A stretch of 64,000 nucleotides of DNA from Liolophura sinensis (taxonomy: Eukaryota; Mollusca; Polyplacophora; Chitonida; Chitonidae), in NCBI RefSeq assembly GCF_032854445.1, contig NC_088305.1:24585400-24649399 (forward strand), read 5' to 3'. Of the stretch, positions 23,901-35,800 are shown piece after piece; the stretch's first letter is position 1; each line of letters opens with the position of its first letter. A program made the translations under genes and the position numbers. Under the pieces are notes generated by a model. It saw only the letters and a program-made list of their open reading frames with translations. It was not told the DNA's origin and did no database searches.

Positions 23901-26900
23901 GCCATTATCATGTATAAACATGATAACTGAAAAGTTTTTGACTATAGCGATAAGCAACACTGAAATAAATAAATAAATAAATAAATAATGGTGAGACTTG
24001 CAAGAACTTCTTGGAATATGTCATTTATCCAGCTTTCTGATCCACATTTGAGACCTTTACTTCTAGGTACATGTAGTTGAATGAATACTTTACCTGGACA
24101 GGAAACGTGCCCAAAGGTTCCGCCTGACTTGCCACCTGTGCCCTCTGACCCTGACCGTATTCCACCTGAGGAGAAACCACCAGAGGGGGAGGAGGAACAA
24201 GGGGAGAGCACTCCGGAGACTGAGACAGACACTGAGGAAGCACCAGTCCCTGAGAATAAGTGAGTGTGCGTCTCTCACTGATGATGAACTCCCAGTCAGA
24301 TATAAAAGATTGGTTTTATATATGTTGACCTTGTGTATGTCTTGGTATGTGTTTCCGTGTACTTCAGTTTTATCCGCACATTAACCTGACAGCCGTCATT
24401 ATTTGTATAAGTCAATTAGTCAATCAATCAGTCAGTCTTTACCTGTGTCAGTTTCATGAATAGTTCACCCCACAACCCCTCCTGTATGCATGTGTTCTCA
24501 CAGGAAAGCTGAAGGCTCTGTCATCAAGGAACTGTTCAGTATCCCTACATTGACAATGTTGAGATGTCGCTGCGGACATGAGGTGCAGAGAGAGACAGAA
24601 TCAACGCTGCTAACCCTGTCCTATCCTGACTGTTCACCTCCAGGTAGGAGGGGAGACTACTCCTGACCTACTGTATTCATTACTTATAATTACATGACTG
24701 CCTAAATTTGCTGTAGAACCGCTTGGGTGGCCTAATGGTTAAAGCGTCTGCCGGAAAAGGCGGGCACCTTGGGGTCAGGGTTGGGTTGGGTCATACCAAA
24801 GATTTTAAAAATTGTACTTGATGCAGCTTGGTTTGGTGTCCAGCACTGAAAGATTGGAACAAGGAAGCAGGACTGGTTATCCTAGTGTCAGTATAATGTG
24901 ACGTGGTGGGGTGTCATGTTTGGTGTCTTCGGCATGATACTTCATTGGCAGCGGCAGTTAGGTGATATGAACTCCCCATAGGATTTATGTATTTATTTAT
25001 TTATTTATTTGATTGGTGTTTTGCGCTGTACTCAAGAATATTTCACTTATATGACGGCGGCCAGCATTATGGTGGGTGGAAACTGGGCAGGGCCCGGGGG
25101 AAACCCACTGCCACCCGCAGGTTGCTGACAGACCTTCCCACGTACGGCTGGAGAGGAAGCCAGCATGAGCTGGACTTGAACTCACAGCGACCGCATTGTT
25201 GAGAGACTCCTGGGTTATAACGCTGCTAACGCGCTAACCAGCTGAGCAACAGAGGCCTCAACTCCCCATAGGAAGACACAATATACAGTGTGTGTACGCA
25301 CACCTACATATAAGACTTCATCGTCATTTGCAAGGTACGATGTAAAACCCAAAGCATATATAAACACATATATCTGCAATGCGTAATGGGATCTGATGTT
25401 GGGTAAGATGCAAACTGCCGTCCTGTAACTGGGGATGTACTTTTATGATTGAATATGATAAGAGGTGTCTTTAGCAGTTCAAATTTATCCGCCTTGTCGT
25501 TTGAGGATTAGGTGTGCTTGCCTTTCAATCGTTAGGACAACCTTGGACTTGGGAAAAATTGTAGAATCCGCCCCGATATGAGTGCTTGTGTGACCTTGAT
25601 GACAATGAGCGGTAGATAATTCCTTGAAGACCATTTGTCTTCCATCAATATAACTGCTGTTGTATAAGTTAAAAATTATTGAACATGGCATTAAGCAACT
25701 GTCAAATAAGCTAATAGATTAAATAGTTCAAGACGTTTTACAATGTTGTGGCATTGTTTTCGTCAGCTAAGAAAATGTGAGAATCCAGTATGGGAAACAT
25801 TGCTTTGAAAAATTTAGTGTTATCATGTGAAACCTGCAACATACTCTCTAATCCTGTTGCAGGTCCATTTCACATAAAACTGGGATCTGCAGCATACTGT
25901 CTAATCCTGTAGCGGGTCCATTTCACGTAAAGCTGGTAGGGGCAGCATACTCTATAATCCTGTAGCAGGTCCATTTCACGTAAGGCTGGGATCTGCAGCA
26001 TACTCTCTAATCCTGTAGTGTGTCCATTTCACGTAGAGCTGGTAGGGGCAACATACTCTCTAATCCTGTAGCGTGTCCATTTCACGTAGAGCTGGGAGAG
26101 ATAACATACTCTCTAATCCTGTGGCAGGTCCATTTCACGTAGAACTGGGGGATAGCATACCTTCTAATCCTGTGGCGGGTCCATTTCACGTAGAGCTGGG
26201 AGAGACAGCATACTCCCTAATCCTGTAGCGGGTCCATTTCATGTATGGCTGGGAGAGACAGCATTCTCTCTAATCCTGTAGCGGGTCCATTTCATGTATG
26301 GCTGGGAGAGACAGCATTCTCTCTAATCCTGTAACGGGTCCATTTCATGTATGGCTGGGAGAGACAGCATTCTCTCTAATCCTGTAGCAGGTCCATTTCA
26401 TGTATGGCTGGGAGAGACAGCATTCTCTCTAATCCTGTAACGGGTCCATTTCATGTATGGCTGGGAGAGACAGCATTCTCTCTAATCCTGTGGCAGGTCC
26501 ATTTCACGTAGAACTGGGGGACAGCATACCTTCTAATCCTGTGGCGGGTCCATTTCACGTAGAGCTGGGAGAGACAGCATTCTCTCTAATCCTGTAGCGG
26601 GTCCATTTCATGTATGGCTGGGAGAGACAGCATTCTCTCTAATCCTGTAGCAGGTCCATTTCACGTAAGGCTGGGAGAGACAGCATTCTCTCTAATCCTG
26701 TAACGGGTCCATTTCATGTATGGCTGGGAGAGACAGCATTCTCTCTAATCCTGTAACGGGTCCATTTCATGTATGGCTGGGAGAGACAGCATTCTCTCTA
26801 ATCCTGTAGCGGGTCCATTTCATGTATGGCTGGGAGAGACAGCATTCTCTCTAATCCTGTGGCAGGTCCATTTCACGTAGAACTGGGGGACAGCATACCT

Positions 26901-29900
26901 TCTAATCCTGTGGCGGGTCCATTTCACGTAGAGCTGGGAGAGACAGCATTCTCTCTAATCCTGTAACGGGTCCATTTCATGTATGGCTGGGAGAGACAGC
27001 ATTCTCTCTAATCCTGTAGCGGGTCCATTTCATGTATGGCTGGGAGAGACAGCATTCTCTCTAATCCTGTAGCGGGTCTATTTCATGTATGGCTGGGAGA
27101 GACAGCATTCTCTCTAATCCTGTAGCGGGTCCATTTCATGTAAGACTGGGATCTGCAGCATTCTCTCTAATCCTGTAGCGGGTCCATTTCATGTATGGCT
27201 GGGAGAGACAGCATTCTCTCTAATCCTGTAGCAGGTCCATTTCATGTAAGACTGGGATCTGCAGCATTCTCTCTAATCCTGTAGCGGGTCCATTTCATGT
27301 ATGGCTGGGAGAGACAGCATTCTCTCTAATCCTGTAGCGGGTCCATTTCATGTATGGCTGGGAGAGGTTGCATACTTTCTAATCCCTTAGCTTGTCCATT
27401 TCATGTATGGCTGGGAGAGACAGCATACTTTCTAATCTTGTAGCAGTTTCATTTCAGGTAAGGCTGGGAGAGGCAGAAAATAAAATCAACACAATGAAGT
27501 GATGCTATTTAATGCCATACCTAGCAGTTCCTCGTCAGCGAAATGAATGACTTACCCCCATAAGTATAAAAATGGTTCATGTAGATTTTAATATGTAATA
27601 TTGTAATAAAGTAGGAAACATTTCAAATATTAACATTGGAGGACACCAGTTAGTGATGAATTTTCCACCTGAGATGCCCTTACGTATTGGTGGAATTTAG
27701 TGGTCTTCAACGTCAACTGCCTTTTGTCACCGATGCCCCACAAGTAGTGAGGGGGGAGGAAATCCAGGGCAGGATTTGAACCCACACCTCATGTGTCCTG
27801 CCTGTGTAAAGGCAAGCACTTCTAATCACTAAACCACGGCCCGCTGCCAGACCTTTATTCAACCAGACAACCAATCTGTCAATGGCCCCTTTCCTTTTCT
27901 GCCCAGGGCCAGGGATGGATCCACAGCAGATCAGTTTTTCTCAGGTGTTACAACACAGTATGGTGTCAGAACAGAGTACCCAGGCTTGGTGTAACATTTG
28001 TGACAAGTACCAACCTCATGTGAGTGCTTAACTTTATAGTACCAACTTCGTGTGAGTGCTTATCTTAATAGTACCAACCCCATATAAGTGCTTAACTTAG
28101 CACCAACCTCACGCAAGTGCTTAAGTTAGTGCCAACCTCATGTGAGTGCTTAGCTTACATGTCGAACCTCATGTGAGTACTTAATTTAGTATCAACCTCA
28201 TGTGAATACTAAACTTGGTGCCAACCTCATGTGAGTACTTAACTTTGTACCAACCTCACGTGAGTGCTTAACTTAGTATCAACCTCTTCTAAGCACATAA
28301 ATTATGTGTAGTACCAACCTCACATGAGTACTTAACTTACATGTAGAACCTCACATAAGTACTTAACTTAGTAGTAACCCCATATAGTCTGGAACATGTA
28401 CATTGTACATAGCCTAGTATGCATCAGGATTAATGGGATGCCTCACCAAGAACCAACCCCTTGTGAGTATTTCATCTATTGTAAACCTCATGTGAATACT
28501 TTGACTGCCAGCATGATGTGAATACTTCACTGAGTAAACCTAACGTATTACAGAAAGTCAAAAGATAACAAGTATTTTTGGATCTTTTAGAATAATGTGA
28601 TTGCTCAAATAAAGTAATTTGATCTAAGAGTAATGTGATTGCTCTAATAAAGTAATATGGTCTTAGAGTAATGTGATGCCCAAATAAAGTAATATGATCT
28701 AAGAGTAATGTGATTGCCCAAATAAAGTAATATGGTCTTAGAGTAATGTGATGCCCAAATAAAGTAATATGGTCTTAGAGTAATGTGATGCCCAAATAAA
28801 GTAATATGGTCTAAGAGTAATGTGATGCCCAAATAAAGTAATATGGTCTAAGAGTAATGTGATGCCCAAATAAAGTAATATGCTCTAAGAGTAATGTGAT
28901 TGTCCAAATAAAGTAATATGGTCTAAGAGTAATGTGATGCCCGAATAAAGTAATACGGTCTTAATGTAATGTGATTGCCCAAATAAAGTAATATGGTCTA
29001 AGAGTAATGTGATTGCCCAAATAAAGTAAAATGGTCTCAGAGTAATGTGATGCCCAAATAAAGTAATACTGTCTTAGAGTAATGTGATGCCCAAATAAAG
29101 TAATATGGTCTAAGAGTAATGTGATGCCCTAATAAAGTAATATCGTCTGAGTAATGTGATGCCCAAATAAAGTAATATGGTCTTAGAGTAATGTAACGCC
29201 AAAATAAAGTAATATGGTCTAAGAGTAATGTGATGCCCAAATAAAGTAATACTGTCTTAGAGTAATGTGATGCCCAAATAAAGTAATATGGTCTAAGAGT
29301 AATGTGATGCCCAAATAAAGTAATATGGTCTTAGAGTAATGTAACGCCAAAATAAAGTAATATGGTCTAAGAGTAATGTGATGCCCAAATAAAGTAATAC
29401 TGTCTTAGAGTAATGTGATGCCCAAATAAAGTAATATGGTCTAAGAGTAATGTGATGCCCAAATAAAGTAATATGGTCTTAGAGTAATGTGACGCTAAAA
29501 TAAAGTAATATATGTCCATGCTTTCATGCTTTATTTGCTTCTTTTTTTTTCGTTAAAAAAAAAATAAGAAAAAGATGTGTTACACTTAAATCAGAGTAAA
29601 ATGATCTTTGAGCTGATGTTATATGGATACATGATACATGTATATGTACTGTTGTCTCCACATGTAAACATGTTAAAGTGTTTTTCTAAATATCCTTAGA
29701 TCCAGTCTAAAGCTGTCAAGTCTTTACCTGACGTCTTGGCTTTGAATTGTGAGATCGAAAACCAGCGAGATTTGGAATTCTGGAAAATACAGCAAAGGGT
29801 AAGGAAGTAGAATTAAGATGGTGTTATAATGTTCATATATTGTGTGTTAAAATTGATCAGTCCACACTATTCCCAGTATCCAGGTGACCAGTCCAATTCT

Positions 29901-32627
29901 CAGCAAGCCAAGGTCTCACTTTGTCCAACTTTCATGACTTTTGTTAGGAGAGGAATCTGCAAACCGGGGCCTTTGTGGCCGAGGTGGTTAGCACACCAGC
30001 GCGGCATAATGATCCAGGAGCCTCTCACCAGTGTGGTTGCTGTGAGTTCAAGTCCAGCTTATGCTGGCTTCCTCTCCTCTTGTGGGTTTGCCCCGGGGTC
30101 TACCTGGTTTCCTCTCACCATAATGCTGGCCACTGTCTTATAGGTGAAATATTCTTGAGTACGGTGAAAACTCCAATCAAATAAATAAATTAATCTGCTT
30201 ACCACGTTATATCAACATGATTAATGTTGTATGTGGTTTCCTGACTGTCTTCCTCAGCAAATCTTGCCACTCAAAAAACAGTGCTCTCTGCCTACACCAA
30301 TAACAATACCACTGATTTCAGTAACAAAGTGGTCATAAAAAGTTTTAACACATATTGTTATACGTAAGTAGGTAAAGGCCACGGTCACTGTGAGTTCAAG
30401 TCCAGTTCATGCTGGCTTCCTCGCCGGCCGTACTTGGGAAGGTGTGCAGCATCCTGCGGATGGTCGTGGGTTTTCCCCGGGCTCTGCCCGGTTTCCTGCC
30501 AGCGTAATGCTGGTTGCTGTCGTATAAGTGGGATATTCTTGAGAACGTTGTAAAACACCAATGAAATAAATAGATAATGGGCACTGCTGCTTTATGAGAT
30601 GCAGGATTTACTTCCCCTTGTAGAGCGCTGAAGACAGATCCCTATCAAGGGTTTCAGTGAATAAATACAAATAAATAACTTATCTGCAAACAAGATACAA
30701 AATCTAAAGGCTAATTTCCATCAGTGAAACATTTGAAAATGTTTGAATTTGTGGTAATTCTTTAAGAAGGTTTGTTTTTTGCTCGGTATCCTGGAAATGA
30801 TGTTAGCCAAAAAAATTTGCAGCGTAATTCAGCTATAGAGGTTAATCAAAGAAATTTAATTTGTCATGTAGCAAGTCTCCTGGAGACACTGCTGTCAGAT
30901 GAACAATTAGTGCTAATTTTGTTTGTATTTTAATATTAACAGTTCAGCCTCAAAATATTCTCTTAAATACTATATCTGATCTCATGAATTTTTTGGTTAT
31001 CTTTATTTTGAAGTATTATTCTTTACTGAAAAACCATCATCAGTTCACCACTCCAGTTGAAATCTTCTCGCAAATATTTTGTTATTTCACATATTGATGA
31101 AATATTCTGTGTTGTGAAAATCCGTCAAGAAGCATCATTATCTAGCAATTTAAAGCTCAGGGCAAAACAGTTCCCGACACTTTTTAAAAAATTTTTGATG
31201 AAATATAAAAAGCATTTAAAGTAGGAGAATTTGCAATGGTCTTTTTGAACCATATCAATGGTTTGATGTCACACACCTTTCTGAATAATAGGGACCTGTC
31301 AATTGCCTGGCAGTAGGACCTTGGCACCATTTCCCAACTCATTATTATTATGACGTCACAATAAGGACAGAATGACGTTACAGTAGAAACTAATACATTG
31401 TAGACGTTGTGCCACAATCATTTTTTGACCTAACAATGACTCGAGGTCCTGCTTCATACTAGTGCCATGTCATGGGATTAAAATGTATGCCACCTCCCCA
31501 TTTCCCCTATTTTTCTCCAGAAGATTTTGAGAATAGTTATTTTCTGTGAAAACATCACAGGAGCATTTTAGTTTTCAGGGATTTGTCTTCCATACATGTG
31601 ACAGTCTGTCGCCAACCTATAGATGGTCTTGGGTTTCCCTCGGGCTATGCCCGGTTTCCCCCCACCATACTACTGGCTGCTGTTGTATAAGTGAAATATC
31701 CTTGAGTACAGCATACACCGGTTAGAAAGAGTTTTTATGAACACAATTTTCTGTTGCTTATTTTTTCCTTAATTTACACATAATTGAATGTGTTACACTT
31801 TATTTAAGCACTATATACTGTTCTTCTCACAGATTTTTGTCATTTCAAATGTTGATGTAATATTCTGTGACATAACAGTTTATAAAGAGCCCAGAAGAGG
31901 AGAAAAGCGACACAGGGCCAAGGGAGTCCACTCCGCTGTCAAAGATGTGTCGTTATGGGGCACACTGTGCCCGACAGGACTGCCGGTTCAGACATCCAGC
32001 TGGGGAGGGCGAGGGGTATGCACACCCACTTATCTGTAGTTACATTTCCTTAGCCAGTGAAGTTGCATGTGTATCGAGTGCAATTTTGTGGTGCTTACGC
32101 TAGCAATGACAGAGGGGCATTGCCCTTTAGCTCAGTTGGTAGAGCGCTGGACCTCGCATAGACATATATGCACACATATATTCGCAGGTTTGCTTTGGTT
32201 CAGGACAAATAATACTAGTTGTAGAATTTTATAAATGTTCATGCTGTAGATGTACTTAAAGTATTTCATAAAGAAGTATCCTTTACCAGATAAGCAAAGA
32301 CCTCTGCTGGAGGTCTGCTTACCTTTGACCAGTGAGGTTACAAGTTCAAATCCAGCTCTTGTTGTTTTGTCCACACTTCACATCGGGAGTTTTTTTCTAG
32401 GTACCTCATAAGGTGCAGTGTTTTCATGCATGTGATATGAAATATTGTGACATCATAAGCTCTCTGGTTGTACCTGGGAAGGTCTCCCAGTAACCTGCAG
32501 ATGGTTGTGTGTTTTCACTTGTTTTCCACCCACCCTAATGCCTGCCACTGTGGTATAGGTGAAATATTCTTGAGTATGGGTTACCGCAACCCATTCTCAA
32601 GAATATTTTGCCTATATGACAAAACTG

Positions 32628-32664
<37 letters not shown>

Positions 32665-32806
32665 CTTGAGAATAAAATGAAGTTTGAAACTGCAGTTGGA
32701 ATATAACAGAATGTAGAAAGTTTAGAAGGCATTTTATTATTTTTTTTCCTATGTAAATTCTCCTCACCAGGGGATCTTTCTCTATTTCTTCAAATATGTA
32801 CATATA

Positions 32807-32856
<50 letters not shown>

Positions 32857-35800
32857 TTACAACATAAACACAAATCAGACAATCTTCTTCGAGGCTCTTG
32901 TAATATAAGGTCATAGTTTTACTTTCATTCTCTGTTTTTTATTGGTAGGGGGGAGGGGTTCATATCCCCTTGCATCTTAGGCTTGGTTTTATCCTCTACA
33001 AAGGTAGAGGCCAGAATTGTACTGTGTCATGTACAACAACACATGGGGATTTTTTACTTCCCAGTTGAGTTTTCCTCAATTTGTGTATCAAATTGAGATC
33101 AAATCTCGCAAGCGGTATTTTTTATTTCTGTGTAGGGATGGGGAGAGTTTCTTGGACCTGAGTCGGTTCAGTGATGAGGACTGTTTTGAGCCCAGTTGGG
33201 TTCCCCTGGGGCTGAAGATTTCCCAAACTGATGAGGGTCAGATCAACATTGAAGAGATTGCCGATGATGTAAGCATACTGCACAGTCTATCAGCCAAGGA
33301 GATGTTTGAACCTCTGTCATGCTAACTCAATGATATAATTACATGTACATGGAGGTCGGTAACTTTGATGAAGTACCAGGCAACGAGAACCAATTTCAAC
33401 CTGTATCGTGAAAGAGTACACAAAAACTGGGCATTTACCCCTTCTCTGCTAGAGTTGCAAAATGAATCCATATCCTCTCACCAGTGTGGTATGTGGATTC
33501 AAGTCCAGCTTATGCTGGCTTTCTCTACCCATGAGGGAAGATCTGCCAGCAACCGGCAGATGATCGCGGGTTTCAATGGGCTGTGCTCGGTTTCCTCATA
33601 CTATAATCATGATAATACTGCTACCATTGTTGAGCATAGCTTGAAAAACAAACCCAAAAATGTGACCATTTTGATGTTGTGGACTTTTACATATACATAG
33701 GTAGTATTTTCCAAGCATTGCATGTAACTCCAGAATGCTTGTTGAGTGGGATATTCCAAAGAATTGAAAGTGGTACTCGCTTGGTGCTCAGCATTAAGAG
33801 GTTAGAGCAAGGAAACTTAGAGCAAGAGAACTGCTTTACCCCTTGTCACTATTATGTTATTGGGTGGAGTTAGCATGAAACTTCAGTGAGGCAGCACTTT
33901 GTCAGCATGGGCTTGCCCTGCTGCGAGAAAATACAGTATATGACCCATTGTCATATGACTATGTATGACGTATTACCATACATGTACCTGTACATAACTA
34001 TTCATAAGCTTGACAACAGCGTTAATAAAATAGTTTTTAATACTGCATGAAACAAATGAATTACCAAAATTGTTTTTCTGTTTCTTGTGTATGTCAGGAA
34101 TCAATGGATCCATTACAAGCAGAGACATCAAACTATTATGAGATTTTTGCCAGCGTGTCACATGTGAAGGACTCAAAGACTGGGGGTAATTTGGTGGCCT
34201 GCATCAAGGTGGGAGAGAGATATCACCAGCGGAAAGAGAATGTCACCTGTACACAGTGGTACCTGTTTAATGACTTCTCCATCACACCTATAGAAAAGGT
34301 GAGATGTAAGACAAGGTGAAGGGGAGGTACTGGTACCTGTCTAATGACTTCTCCGTCACATCTGTGGAAAAGATTAGATGTAAGACAAGGTGAAGGAGAG
34401 ATAGTGAAGATTTCTTGTGATTTACATGTTTACATGTATGTCGCACATAGGGCAAAGGGGATTTCTCTGTCACACATATGGTAAGGGTGATTTCTCTATT
34501 TCACATATGTTAAAGGAGATTTTCTATCACACGTGGTAAAGGTGATTTCTCTATCACACATATTGCAAAGGTCATTTCTCTATCACTTGTGGCAAAGGGG
34601 ATTTCTTTATCACACATATGGTCAGGGTGATTTTTCTATCGCACATATGGTAAGGGTGATTTCTCTATCACACATATGGTAAATGTGATTTTTCTATCAC
34701 ATATGGTAAGGGTGATTTCTCTATCACACATATGGTAAGGGTGATTTTTCTATCACACATATGGTAAAGGTGATTTCTCTATCACACATATGGTAAGGAT
34801 GATTTCTCTATCACACATATGGTAAGGATGATTTCTCTATCACACAAATGGTAAGGGTGATTTTTCTATCACACATGTGGTAAGGGTGATTTCTCTATCA
34901 CACATATGGTAAGGGTGATTTCTTCATCACACATATGTTACGAGTGATTTCTCTATCACACATATGTTAAGGGTGATTTCTCTATCACATATGGTAAAGG
35001 TGATTTCTCTGTCACACAAATGGTAAAGGTGATTTTTCTATCACACATGTGGTAAGGGTGATATCTCTATCACACATATGGTAAGGGTGATTTCTCTATC
35101 ACACATATGGTAAGGGTGATTTCTTCATCACACATATGTTAAGGGTGATTTCTTTATCACACATATGTTAAGGGTGATTTCTCTATCACACATATGTTAA
35201 GGGTGATTTCTCTATCACATATGGTAAGGGTGATTTCTCTATCACATATGGTTAAGGTGATTTCTTTATCACACATATGTTAAGGGTGATCTTTCTATCA
35301 CACATATGTTAAGGGTGATTTCTCTATCACACATATGGTAAAGGTGATTTCTTTATCACACATATGTTAAGGGTGATTTCTCTATCACACATATGGTAAA
35401 GGTGATTTCTCTATCACACATATGGTAAGGGTGATTTCTCTTATCACACATATGGTAAAGGTGATTTTTCTATCACACATATGGTAAGGGTGATTTCTCT
35501 ATCACAGGTTGTAAATGTGATTTCTCTATCTTACATGTGGTGAAGTGAGGTGTTAGATAAGAGTGATAACTACACAGTAATGCTGGCTTCCGCTCTGGCC
35601 ACACGTGGGAAGGTCAGCCACATGCAAATGGTCCCGCGTGCTCTGCCCGGTTTCCACCCACCATAATGCTGGCCGCTGTTGGATAAGTGAAATATTCTTG
35701 AGTATGGCGTGAAACACCAATCAAATAAATGAATAACTGCACATCTTGTCCACTACTAGACATTTGGAAGGCTGCCACAAATACATAAAGACGTACAATG

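Noticed and set aside
25850-27470. Possible CRISPR array (regular repeats)
   Set aside because: There are no unique spacers between repeats; units are directly tandem, and the host is an animal genome.
25850-27470. 53-bp array as another exon-edge array (from exon 16)
   Set aside because: Likeness to the exon 16 end and donor is only scattered bases, the array lies 1.2 kb from the exon, and SINEs lie between.
31788-32039. 83-codon frame over PAN2 exon 19
   Set aside because: It is in a different phase from the conserved neighbours; the CCCH frame fits both splice phases.
32612-32914. 100-codon frame rich in Ile-Tyr
   Set aside because: Produced by the TA microsatellites.
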